Origin: Rubellimicrobium sp.
GTDB taxonomy: Bacteria > Pseudomonadota > Alphaproteobacteria > Rhodobacterales > Rhodobacteraceae
Assembly: GCA_020832515.1 (NCBI GenBank)
Contig: JAFIEN010000006.1
Location: forward strand, 1-33,183
Direction: 5' to 3'
DNA length: 33,183 nucleotides
Part shown: positions 1-8,966 of the stretch, one piece after another
Layout of the letters: each line of letters starts with the position of its first letter
Numbering within the stretch: the stretch's first letter is position 1
The notes under the pieces: generated by a model
Told to the model about the DNA's origin: nothing
What the model saw: the letters and a program-made list of their open reading frames with translations, nothing else
The model's database searches: none
Program-made: the position numbers and the translations under genes

Positions 1-30
1 GGCGGGGGGGGGCCCCCCCCCCCCCCCCCC
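1..30. other. Homopolymer G/C fold-back at sequence start (probable contig-end artefact)
   Basis: ggcggggggggg followed by an uninterrupted run of about 18 C; no coding or regulatory interpretation. Confidence 0.7.
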
Positions 31-69
31 ACGCCCTGATCTTGCAATCCCGAAAGGCCCTCGCCTGCG

Positions 70-1020
70 ATGACCGAAACCGCCGCACCTGCCCGGACCG
101 ATCAACCAGATGCGTCGGGCGCCCTGCGGCAGGGTCGATCGCGCTTCGGCGCCGAGGCGCGCCAGACGACTTTCGCGCTCTTGCTGGTGCTTCCGGTGGT
201 GGCGCTGATCATGGGCCTGGTCGCCTACCCGTTCCTGTTCTCGATCTGGATTTCCTTTACCGACCGGGTAATCGGCGGCGGCGGGAATTTCATTGGTTTC
301 GACAATTTCCGTTTCCTTGCGGGGTCTTCGCTGTTCAGCGCCGCGATCCGCAACACGATCACGATCGTCGTGGTGACCGGGGTGCTGAAACTGGTCATCG
401 GTCTTGGCCTGGCACTCATCGTGCATCAGAAGATCCCGGCGCGCGGGTTTCTGCGCGCCTTTCTGATGTTGCCCTGGGCAATGCCTGCCTTTGTGGCTTT
501 CCTGACGTGGCGGGTGCTGTATCAGCCCATCGGTGGCGGATTCAACCTGATCCTGACGCAGACGGGGCTATATCCCCACATCGTCGACTGGCTGGGCCAA
601 CGGTCCACCGCGATGCCGTCGGTGATCGTCGCATCCGTCTGGCGCGGTTTCCCGTTCTGGTTCATCAGCATTCTCGCCGCCCTGCAATCCATCCCGCGCG
701 ACCTCTACGAAGCCGCTCGTGTCGACGGCGCAACGCTGTGGCAGCAGTTCTGGACCGTCACCGTGCCGGGCATCAAGCAGGTGGTGATCGTGACGACGCT
801 CTTGTCGTCGATCTGGACGGCCAATGCGTTCGAGCATGTCTGGTTGCTGACGCAAGGTGGGCCGTCGGATGCCACGATGGTGTTTCCGGTGCTGGCCTAT
901 CTTGGCATGCAGACCCAGCGGATAGGAGAGGCGGCAGCGGTTTCCGTCGCCATGCTGCCGGTGCTGGTGATCCTTGTTCTTGTTGCAACCACGCTGTTGC
1001 AGCGCGATGACGACAGATGA
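70..1020 (+). CDS. Carbohydrate ABC transporter permease (CUT1, MalF/UgpA-like)
   Basis: Hydrophobic multi-TM protein; EAA-type loop 'DLYEAARVDGATLWQQFWTVTVPGIKQ'; 4-bp overlap with the next permease. Confidence 0.93.
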   Translation: MTETAAPARTDQPDASGALRQGRSRFGAEARQTTFALLLVLPVVALIMGLVAYPFLFSIWISFTDRVIGGGGNFIGFDNFRFLAGSSLFSAAIRNTITIVVVTGVLKLVIGLGLALIVHQKIPARGFLRAFLMLPWAMPAFVAFLTWRVLYQPIGGGFNLILTQTGLYPHIVDWLGQRSTAMPSVIVASVWRGFPFWFISILAALQSIPRDLYEAARVDGATLWQQFWTVTVPGIKQVVIVTTLLSSIWTANAFEHVWLLTQGGPSDATMVFPVLAYLGMQTQRIGEAAAVSVAMLPVLVILVLVATTLLQRDDDR

Positions 1021-1886
1021 CCGTGGTCCGATCCCCTGCGCAACTGCGCACCCGACCGCCGGTCCGCCCCGACGTGGCGCGCATCGTCAGCTACATCGTG
1101 CTGGCCATCGCGGCTTTGGCGATCCTGTTTCCGATCTACTGGATGATCATCACCTCGCTGAAACTCCCGCGCGAGATCTACCGCACCCCGGCGCTCTGGC
1201 CCTCGGTCTTTACGCTCGACAATTACCGCAACCTCATCAACGAAAAGCAGTTCCTGATCCCGATCCGGAATTCATTCGTGGTGGCGCTGACGGTCACGGT
1301 GATTTCGGTCTTCATATCGTCCTTCGCGGCCTATTCGCTGGTGCGGTTTCGCTACAGGTTCCGGGGGCTGATCGGGCGGATCATCCTGTTCGCCTATCTT
1401 ACACCGACGTCGCTTCTGTTCATTCCACTCTCGATCCTGATGGCCCGGATGGGGATGAGCAATTCGCTCTACGGGCTGATGCTTGTCTATCTGACGTTCT
1501 CCCTGCCGCTCTCGACATGGATGCTTCAAAGCTACTTTCGCGCGGTCCCGCGCGAGCTTGAGGAACAGGCGATGATCGACGGGATGAGCAGGTTCGGCGC
1601 GCTGATCCGCGTCGTTCTGCCCCTTTCGGCACCGGGCATCGCCGCCGTGTCGATCTTCACCTTCACCGGCGCATGGAACGAGATGCTTCTGGCACTGGTC
1701 CTGATCACATCCGACAGCCAGCGCACCGCACCCATCGCGCTGAACTACCTCATCACCAGCGACGTTCTGCCCTGGGGGCCGCTCATGGCAGGCGCGGTTC
1801 TGTCGTCGGTGCCATTGATGATTCTCTATTTCGTTGCGCAACGGTTCATGGTGAACGGCCTCTCGGACGGGTCGGTCAAGGGATGA
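1017..1886 (+). CDS. Carbohydrate ABC transporter permease (CUT1, MalG/UgpB-partner-like)
   Basis: Multi-TM; EAA loop 'ELEEQAMIDGMSRFGALIRVVLPLSAPG'; overlaps upstream permease. Confidence 0.93.
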   Translation: MTVVRSPAQLRTRPPVRPDVARIVSYIVLAIAALAILFPIYWMIITSLKLPREIYRTPALWPSVFTLDNYRNLINEKQFLIPIRNSFVVALTVTVISVFISSFAAYSLVRFRYRFRGLIGRIILFAYLTPTSLLFIPLSILMARMGMSNSLYGLMLVYLTFSLPLSTWMLQSYFRAVPRELEEQAMIDGMSRFGALIRVVLPLSAPGIAAVSIFTFTGAWNEMLLALVLITSDSQRTAPIALNYLITSDVLPWGPLMAGAVLSSVPLMILYFVAQRFMVNGLSDGSVKG

Positions 1887-1917
1887 TGCCCGCGCGCCCA
1901 ACCCCGGAGAAAGTGAC

Positions 1918-2964
1918 ATGACCATCCGTATCGGCGTCGGCCAGTTCAACGAACTGACGGACGAGAAATTGCGTTTCGCCGCCCAGATCGGCGCGACGGG
2001 CGTCCAGATGAACACGCCGAAACTGCCCGGCGAGACGCATTGGGAAGAGGCCGATCTGGCCGCTCTGGTGGCAAGGACCCGCGAGTTTGGCCTGACATTC
2101 GAGGCGATCGAGAATGTCCCGGTGCAGTTCTACGACAAGACCATGCTGGGCCTGCCCGGACGAGATGAGCAGATCGAGAATTACGCGAAAACCATCCGCA
2201 ATGTCGGCGCGGCGGGCATCCCGGTGCTGGGCTATCATTTCATGCCCAATTCCGTCTGGCGCACCGAAAAATCCGCGCCCGGCCGCGGCGGGGCGGGCTG
2301 CACTGCCTTCGATCAGGCCTTGGTCGATGCCGCCCCCGACCGGGACGCGTTGCGCGCCTTCCTGCCCACGGGTCTGGGCCATCAGGACCGGATGCCCCTG
2401 CGCGGCCCCGACGAGCCGATCAGCACCGAGGAGGAGATGTGGGACAATTACGCCTATTTCATCAAGGCCGTGATACCCGTGGCCGAACAGGCAGGTGTGC
2501 GCCTTGCACTTCATCCCGACGACCCGCCGGTGCCGGTGCTGGGCGGCGTCGCGCGCCTGTTCTACCGGCCCGAGGGTTTCTACAAGGCCCACGAGATTGC
2601 CGGAAGCAGCCCCGCATGGGCGCTTGACCTGTGCCTGGGTTGTTGTTCGGAAATGGTGGGCGGCGCGCAGAACGTGCGCGACCTGATCCGATATTTCGGC
2701 CCCAAAGGCAGCCTTGCCTATATCCATTTCCGCGACGTGCAGGGCACCGTGCCCAACTTTCGTGAATGCTTCATCGGCGAAGGCAATTTCGATCCGGCCG
2801 AGGTGATGATGCTCTTGCACGAGGTGGGCTTCGACGGGTTTCTGCTGGATGATCATGTGCCGCAGATGGATGGCGACACGCCCTGGAACCATCGCGGGCG
2901 GGCGCATGCCATCGGCTACATGCAGGGGCTCTTGCGCATGGCGCAACTGGCCCGCGCGGCCTGA
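1918..2964 (+). CDS. uxuA: Mannonate dehydratase (UxuA family)
   Basis: Motifs 'LALHPDDPP', 'LDLCLGCCSEM', 'IHFRDVQGTVPNFRECFIGEGNFD' typical of the UxuA family. Confidence 0.85.
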   Translation: MTIRIGVGQFNELTDEKLRFAAQIGATGVQMNTPKLPGETHWEEADLAALVARTREFGLTFEAIENVPVQFYDKTMLGLPGRDEQIENYAKTIRNVGAAGIPVLGYHFMPNSVWRTEKSAPGRGGAGCTAFDQALVDAAPDRDALRAFLPTGLGHQDRMPLRGPDEPISTEEEMWDNYAYFIKAVIPVAEQAGVRLALHPDDPPVPVLGGVARLFYRPEGFYKAHEIAGSSPAWALDLCLGCCSEMVGGAQNVRDLIRYFGPKGSLAYIHFRDVQGTVPNFRECFIGEGNFDPAEVMMLLHEVGFDGFLLDDHVPQMDGDTPWNHRGRAHAIGYMQGLLRMAQLARAA

Positions 2965-2985
2965 GCCGGGACAGGGGGTAAGGGC

Positions 2986-4086
2986 ATGGCCACGGTCGAG
3001 ATGCACCATGTGCGCAAATCCTTCGGCAAGGTGGACGTCATCAACGACGTGTCATTCACGATGCAGGATGGCGAGTTTCTGGCCCTCGTCGGCCCGTCGG
3101 GCTGTGGAAAATCCACGCTTCTGCGGATGATCGCGGGGTTGGAGACAATCTCGGCGGGCGACATCGTGATCGGCGACCGTGTGGTGAACGACCTTGCCCC
3201 CAAGGACCGCGACATCGCGATGGTGTTCCAGAGTTATGCGCTTTACCCCAACCTCACGGTGGAACGGAACATGGGCCAGCCCCTGCGCCTTGCCCGCCGC
3301 CCCAAGGCCGAGATCCGCGAACGGGTGGCCGAAGCGGCGCGCATCCTGTCGCTGACACCCTATCTTGACCGCTATCCACGGCAATTGTCGGGCGGCCAGC
3401 GGCAGCGCGTCGCGATGGGCCGCGCGATCGTGCGTGACCCGGCCGTGTTCCTGTTCGACGAACCCCTCTCGAACCTTGACGCGAAACTGCGCGTGCAGAT
3501 GCGGTCGGAAATCAAGGAGTTGCACCAGCGCCTGCGCACAACGACCGTCTATGTCACCCATGATCAGGTCGAGGCGATGACGATGGCGGACCGGGTGGTG
3601 GTGATGCAGGGCGGCCGCATCGAACAGCTGGGCGCGCCGCTTGAGCTTTACGATCGGCCGGTGAACCTTTTCGTCGCGGGCTTCATGGGATCGCCCGCAA
3701 TGAACCAGATCGCGGGACATGTGGTGGTGGGGCCGGACGGGCCTGCCTTCCAGACCGATGCGGGTCTGCGCTTCGCCTTGCCCGCTCAGGCACTTCCTGC
3801 AGAGGGGCGCAGGGTCGTGATGGGCATCCGGCCCGAACACCTGGCCATCGACGGCACCGATCCCGCGCTGACCGCGACTGTCGCGGTGGTCGAGGCGTCA
3901 GGCGCCGATACGCTGCTGATCCTGCGCGAGGCCGGCCTGTCCTTGACCGTCCTTGTCCGGGACAGGGTTGACGCAGGTCCGGGCGCGCGCGTCGGGCTGA
4001 CCCTCATCCCCGGCAAGCTGCACTTCTTCGATGCCGAAAGCGGTGCCCGGATTGCGCCCGGGACCTCTCTGTCACCACCCGGGTGA
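2986..4086 (+). CDS. ABC transporter ATP-binding protein (MalK/UgpC type)
   Basis: Walker A 'GPSGCGKST', signature '[19 protein letters not shown]', Walker B '[12 protein letters not shown]', C-terminal TOBE-like region. Confidence 0.96.
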   Translation: MATVEMHHVRKSFGKVDVINDVSFTMQDGEFLALVGPSGCGKSTLLRMIAGLETISAGDIVIGDRVVNDLAPKDRDIAMVFQSYALYPNLTVERNMGQPLRLARRPKAEIRERVAEAARILSLTPYLDRYPRQLSGGQRQRVAMGRAIVRDPAVFLFDEPLSNLDAKLRVQMRSEIKELHQRLRTTTVYVTHDQVEAMTMADRVVVMQGGRIEQLGAPLELYDRPVNLFVAGFMGSPAMNQIAGHVVVGPDGPAFQTDAGLRFALPAQALPAEGRRVVMGIRPEHLAIDGTDPALTATVAVVEASGADTLLILREAGLSLTVLVRDRVDAGPGARVGLTLIPGKLHFFDAESGARIAPGTSLSPPG

Positions 4087-4569
4087 TTGCAGGCCCGTTT
4101 GCCAGACAGGCCCGGCCTTCGACCTTGCCAGTCCTTGGGCGCATCGACCGGGGATCGCCCCTTTAGGACGGATTGCGGAAACGGGCCGTTGTCGAGGAGG
4201 GCATCGCACGGCCGGGTTCGCTCGGGGCTGTCATGGCTCCGGAAGCGATGGCCCTGATCGTCCGAGGCCGCATCTGGGGGCGCGAGACGACGCTCGATGC
4301 CGCGTCCGGCGCAGAGCAGATCGAACGCGGCCTGTGCCCGATGGATCCGCACAAAGACCCGGCGCGTCGCGCGGTCGGCGGCCGCGAAAGGGTAGTGGCG
4401 ACCCGCCCCCGTGCAGAGGGGTCCCCGACCTTGCGGGCGACGCAACATCACCCCCTCCGGTCGTGGACCGGGCATCGGGATTACGGCCCCACCCATGACC
4501 GAAGGCACGGTTCACAAAGCCGCCGCCGTGACCCAGTCTTGCTTCGAAAGATTTGCGAGGGATACTGCC

Positions 4570-5667
4570 ATGAAGGATCGAGTGCGCGTCGGGGTCATCG
4601 GGATCGGAAGCGTCTCGCGCGTCTACATCCCCCATCTGCGGCGGCTGAACCTCGAGGGCCTGCCGAACGAGATCGTCGTCGCCTGCGACTTGAACCCTGC
4701 CCGTGCGGCGGTTGCCCGCGACACCTACGGGATTGATACGTTCACCACCGACTACCGCGAGGTTCTGGCCCGCGATGACGTGGATGCCGTCCTGATCCTG
4801 ACCGCAATGCAGGTACATGGCGAGATCACCCGTGCCGCCCTTGCCGCCGGCAAGCATGTGCTGGTTGAAAAGCCCATGTCGATGGACCTCGACGAGGCGG
4901 CGCTGATCGTCAAGGAGGCAAAGACCGCCAAGGGCATCCTTGTCTGCGCGCCGCATACCACGCTCAGCCGAACCTATAAGGAAATGTGGCGCGCGATCCA
5001 TTCCGGCAAGATCGGCCGCCCCGTTTCGGCCAGGGGATTTTATGGCTGGTCGGGACCAAGTTGGGGCAAGTGGTTCTACCAGCCGGGCGGTGGCCCCATG
5101 TTCGACCTGGGCGTCTACAACGTCATGACCCTGACCGGGCTGCTGGGCCCCTGCAAGCGCGTCATGGCGATGACCGGCACAGCCATCCCCGAGCGCGTGG
5201 TCGATGACGAGATGATGACCGTCCAGACCGAGGACAACTTCCAGCTTCTGCTTGATTTCGGCAACCAGTGCTTCGGCGTGGTGACCACAGGGTTCACCTT
5301 GCAGAAATACAAGGTGCCGGGGATCGAGATCTACGGCACCGAAGGCACGATCCAGATGTTCGGCGAGGACTGGGATCCCCAGGGCTACGAGATCTGGGAG
5401 AACGACAAGGGCTATTGGGCCGTCCACGAAGACCGCTCGCGTTGGCCCTGGACCGACGGGGTGCGCGACATGCTGGCCGCAATCCACGAGGGGCGCAAGC
5501 CGGTGAACAGCCCCGAGCACGCCTATCATGTGCTCGACATCATGGTGAAATGCGCCGAGAGCGGCCGCAGCGGACAGGCGATCCCGGTGACCTCGACCTT
5601 CGAGCCGCCGCATTTCGGCGAGGCCGGGGACAGGATCGCCCCCCATCTGGACCACGCGCCCGAGTGA
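4570..5667 (+). CDS. Gfo/Idh/MocA family oxidoreductase
   Basis: N-terminal Rossmann 'VRVGVIGIGSVSRVYIPHL', 'AGKHVLVEKPMSMDLDEA' EKP motif; start chosen at internal ATG 4570 of the ORF beginning at 4411. Confidence 0.92.
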   Translation: MKDRVRVGVIGIGSVSRVYIPHLRRLNLEGLPNEIVVACDLNPARAAVARDTYGIDTFTTDYREVLARDDVDAVLILTAMQVHGEITRAALAAGKHVLVEKPMSMDLDEAALIVKEAKTAKGILVCAPHTTLSRTYKEMWRAIHSGKIGRPVSARGFYGWSGPSWGKWFYQPGGGPMFDLGVYNVMTLTGLLGPCKRVMAMTGTAIPERVVDDEMMTVQTEDNFQLLLDFGNQCFGVVTTGFTLQKYKVPGIEIYGTEGTIQMFGEDWDPQGYEIWENDKGYWAVHEDRSRWPWTDGVRDMLAAIHEGRKPVNSPEHAYHVLDIMVKCAESGRSGQAIPVTSTFEPPHFGEAGDRIAPHLDHAPE

Positions 5668-6518
5668 TGGCCTACAAATCCTCGCCCCGCCCCGACTTCG
5701 ACGCGCCGACGCCCATTCCCTACAGCGCCGTGACCCGGCATCTGTGGGGCGATGCCGCGGCGGGGTTCGTGGACGACTGGATCTATGTCTCGTCCATGCA
5801 GATCCACCAGCTGCTGTTCGGCCTGCCGCCCGGCGGCGCCTTCCGGCATTCGCCCGACTACCGGACGGTCTTTGCTGCGGACGAGACGCTGACCGTGCTG
5901 TCGGGGACGATGATCCTGTCGAACCCCGAAACCGGCGAGGTGGTTCCGGTCCGGACGGGCGAGACGGCCTTCTTCCGCCGCGACACTTGGCACCATGCCT
6001 TCGCCTGGGGAACCGAGGAGTTGCGGGTGCTGGAGTATTTCGCCCCACCCCCGGCAACCGGCTCTTCGGGGGCATATGCGAAGACGAAACCCTATGTCGA
6101 CCAACCCCGCTACGACCGCCCCGGGATGATCGGCAACTTCACCGGGACCCTGCCCGAGGGCACGATCCGCGTGATCCGCGAGGCCGACCGGCTATGGTCG
6201 CTCGATCCCGAGGATCAGCGGGTGATGACGGGGTTGTTCGTCTCGACCGAACATCTGACGTCGGGGACGATCCGCCTGTCGCCGGGGGGGCGGTCGGGGG
6301 TGATGTCGCATCGCGGATCGGTGGGGCTTTACGTCCTGTCAGGGCGGCTGAACGTCCTGCTCGAAGGGACCGACATTCTGCCGCGGTGGTTCGAGCTTCA
6401 TCCGCAAGACGGCTTCTTCCTGCCCGAAGGCACGCGCTACCGCCTTTGCAACATGGGCGGGACCGAGACCGAGACTGTCTTCGGCTGTGCCCCCGATTTC
6501 AGGAGCCCCGAGGAATGA
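5667..6518 (+). CDS. Two-domain cupin protein
   Basis: ATG overlaps TGA of the upstream gene; cupin-like 'LSGTMILSNPETGEVVPVRTGETAFFRRDTWHHAFAWG' and 'GLYVLSGRLNVLLEG...HPQDGFFLPEGTRYRLCNMG'. Confidence 0.75.
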   Translation: MAYKSSPRPDFDAPTPIPYSAVTRHLWGDAAAGFVDDWIYVSSMQIHQLLFGLPPGGAFRHSPDYRTVFAADETLTVLSGTMILSNPETGEVVPVRTGETAFFRRDTWHHAFAWGTEELRVLEYFAPPPATGSSGAYAKTKPYVDQPRYDRPGMIGNFTGTLPEGTIRVIREADRLWSLDPEDQRVMTGLFVSTEHLTSGTIRLSPGGRSGVMSHRGSVGLYVLSGRLNVLLEGTDILPRWFELHPQDGFFLPEGTRYRLCNMGGTETETVFGCAPDFRSPEE

Positions 6519-7468
6519 CCACCGTCGCGCCCCCGTCCTGTCCGGTGATCGGCCTTGATGTGGGCGGGACCAAGATCGCGGGCGGGCTTGTCGATCCGGC
6601 GACGGGCCGCATCATTGCCCGGCGAGAAGAGCCGACCGAGGCCGGTCAGGGCGGGTTCGCCGCACTTGGCCGGGTCGAGCGGATGGCGCGGGCACTGGCG
6701 GCCGAGGCGCCGGGCGGTCGCGTCGCCGGGGTCGGGCTGGGGGTCCCTGAACTGGTGGACCGGCAGGGGCGGCTGTTTTCGGGCTACCGGATCGATTGGC
6801 AGGGGCTGCCGGTCGTCGACCGGCTTTCCGCGCACGGTCGGGTGCGGATCGAAGCCGATGTCCGGGCCGCGGCCCTTGCCGAGGCGCGGGTCGGCGCGGG
6901 CCACGGGATGACCGATTTCCTTTTCGTGATCGTGGGCACCGGGATCAGCGCCGTATCGGTGCAGAACGGGGTGCCCTATCCCGGGGCACGGGGTGCAGCG
7001 CTGGTTCTGGCCAATGGCACGACGCGGCACCGCTGCGGGGAGTGCGGGGCCGAAACGGCCTATGTGCTTGAGGATGTGGCTTCGGGCCCCGGCCTTGTCG
7101 CAGCATTCCGCGCGGCCGGTGGCATGGCGGACCGGGCCGAGACGGTGCTCGAGGCCGCCCGGTCGGGCGATGCGCGCGCCACAGATGTGATCGCACTGGC
7201 GGCACTCCGTCTTGGGCAGGCGCTCGCGCTTCTTGTCGGCGCGCTCGATCCCGAGGCGGTGGTCCTTGGTGGCGGCCTCGGCTCGGCCCCCGGTCCCTAT
7301 TTCGATGCCGTCGCAGCCGAGATCCGCGCAGGTCTCTGGCCCGACGACAGCCGCAGCCTTCCCGTCCTGCCCGCGCGCCTTGGCCCCGATGCGGGGCTGA
7401 TCGGGGCCGCGCTGGGCCTTGCCGAAAGCCTGAACCAAGAGCCGGTCAACCGGTCGATGCACGCCTGA
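6515..7468 (+). CDS. ROK family sugar kinase
   Basis: ATG overlaps upstream stop (ATGA); 'VIGLDVGGTKIAGGLVD' phosphate motif; 'IVGTGIS'; Cys motif 'HRCGECGAETAYVLEDVASG'. Confidence 0.85.
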   Translation: MTTVAPPSCPVIGLDVGGTKIAGGLVDPATGRIIARREEPTEAGQGGFAALGRVERMARALAAEAPGGRVAGVGLGVPELVDRQGRLFSGYRIDWQGLPVVDRLSAHGRVRIEADVRAAALAEARVGAGHGMTDFLFVIVGTGISAVSVQNGVPYPGARGAALVLANGTTRHRCGECGAETAYVLEDVASGPGLVAAFRAAGGMADRAETVLEAARSGDARATDVIALAALRLGQALALLVGALDPEAVVLGGGLGSAPGPYFDAVAAEIRAGLWPDDSRSLPVLPARLGPDAGLIGAALGLAESLNQEPVNRSMHA

Positions 7469-7495
7469 AAACTTGATCCAAGGGAGAGAGATGCC

Positions 7496-8866
7496 ATGAA
7501 CATTCAGAGACTGCCCCTTCGCCGCCGCAGCTTCCTGCAAGGAAGCGCGGCTCTTTTCGGGGCCTCTGCCCTGCCATCCCGACTGATGGCCCAGAACGGC
7601 GGGCCGATCACGCTCTGGACGCCGGGCGGCAGCGAGTTGATGTGCGAGATCCACATCGACATCGTGAACGAGGTTGTCGCACTTGGCGGTCAGGTGACCA
7701 ACGGCGATGTCGTCTGCGGCTTCGGCCCCGGGCAGGATTACACCCAACGCCTGTTCGGCGCGATCGCTGCGGGGCAGGTGCCCGATGTCTCGATCCTGTG
7801 GGACAGCCCCGTCTCGCTTGGCGTGCAGGGGGCGTTCATCCCGCTGGACGAATACATGCAGCAGTTCCCGGGCCTCGCGGTTGAAAACTGGCCGGGCGGA
7901 CTTCTGGCCTCGTGCCAGTTCCAGGGCCGCACCTACGGCCTTCCGGTCGTCGCCGGGGTCTATTCGATGTGGTACAATCCCGAGATGTTCGAGGAACGCG
8001 GGATTTCGTCCGCACGCGAGGACTTCCCCAAGACCTGGGACGAGCTGCGCCGCATCAGCAAGGAATTCACCCGCTGGGATGGCGACACCCTTCTGACCGG
8101 GGGCTTCGTGCCGCCGCGGTCGGCGCCCACGCTGCCGATCTGGGCCGCGCTGAACGGCGGGCGCATCTTCAACGCCGACGAGGCCCGCTACGAGATCGAC
8201 AGTGAACAGAACAACGAGATGTTCAATTTCTGGGTCGAGTGGATGGACGAGGAATACCGGGGCGACCTGAACCTTGTGGATCGCTCGGCCAATTTCTCGA
8301 GCGGCTATGTCAACTACGATCTCGGCACCGGGTCGGGCTTCCGCGAGGGGCGGGCAGCGGTTGTCCATGACGGAAGCTGGCTTATGGGCGACTACTGGCA
8401 GGAACCCGAGCCCACCTTCCTGAACTGGGATCTTGCCGCCCATCCTGTCGGGCCTTCCGGGACCGCGACGGTCTCGGGCATCTGGCCGAACTGGGCGGTC
8501 ATCCCGGTGGGCGCGCGCAACCCCGAAGGGGCGGCGGCCTATCTGGACTATCTCTCGACCGTGGGGGTGGTGGACTGGTACCGCCAGATCCCCGACGTGC
8601 CGACCAACACCCTGGTCGAGGCCGAGCCGCCGACCGTCGTGGTGGAACAGCGGGGCGAGGATTTCGCCCGCGACGTGACCGAGTTCCTGCAAGAACAGGC
8701 CGGCATCGTCACGCCGATGTGGCACAGCCCGGTCGAGGCCTTCGCGCAGGATCAGCTGACCCTTGCGATCCAGAAGATCTTTACCAAGACAGCGCCCATC
8801 GCCGAGGCGCTGGCCGATGCCCAGTCCGCAAGCCAGGCCGAGCTTGAACGGGTCCTGCGCCAGTGA
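7496..8866 (+). CDS. Extracellular sugar-binding protein (CUT1 type) with Tat-like signal
   Basis: N-terminus 'MNIQRLPLRRRSFLQGSAALFGASALPSRLMAQ' (twin-arginine motif); 'ITLWTPGGSE'; followed by two permeases and an ATPase. Confidence 0.9.
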   Translation: MNIQRLPLRRRSFLQGSAALFGASALPSRLMAQNGGPITLWTPGGSELMCEIHIDIVNEVVALGGQVTNGDVVCGFGPGQDYTQRLFGAIAAGQVPDVSILWDSPVSLGVQGAFIPLDEYMQQFPGLAVENWPGGLLASCQFQGRTYGLPVVAGVYSMWYNPEMFEERGISSAREDFPKTWDELRRISKEFTRWDGDTLLTGGFVPPRSAPTLPIWAALNGGRIFNADEARYEIDSEQNNEMFNFWVEWMDEEYRGDLNLVDRSANFSSGYVNYDLGTGSGFREGRAAVVHDGSWLMGDYWQEPEPTFLNWDLAAHPVGPSGTATVSGIWPNWAVIPVGARNPEGAAAYLDYLSTVGVVDWYRQIPDVPTNTLVEAEPPTVVVEQRGEDFARDVTEFLQEQAGIVTPMWHSPVEAFAQDQLTLAIQKIFTKTAPIAEALADAQSASQAELERVLRQ

Positions 8867-8896
8867 CCAGGCCTTGCGCCACACATGACGCGATGC

Positions 8897-8916
8897 GGGG
8901 GCCATTCGTGGCCCCC
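8897..8916 (+). promoter_or_regulatory. Intercistronic stem-loop between binding protein and permease genes
   Basis: GGGGGCCA-TTCG-TGGCCCCC: perfect 8-bp stem, TTCG loop, 31 bp after the binding-protein stop. Confidence 0.6.
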
Positions 8917-8966
8917 CGTCAAACGACCTGCGGGCAAGGCCCGGCCAGCGGCGGCGGCAGCGGGTC

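Noticed and set aside
4231-6075. 614-aa minus-strand ORF
   Set aside because: Antisense to the Gfo/Idh and cupin genes; R/P/G-rich composition.
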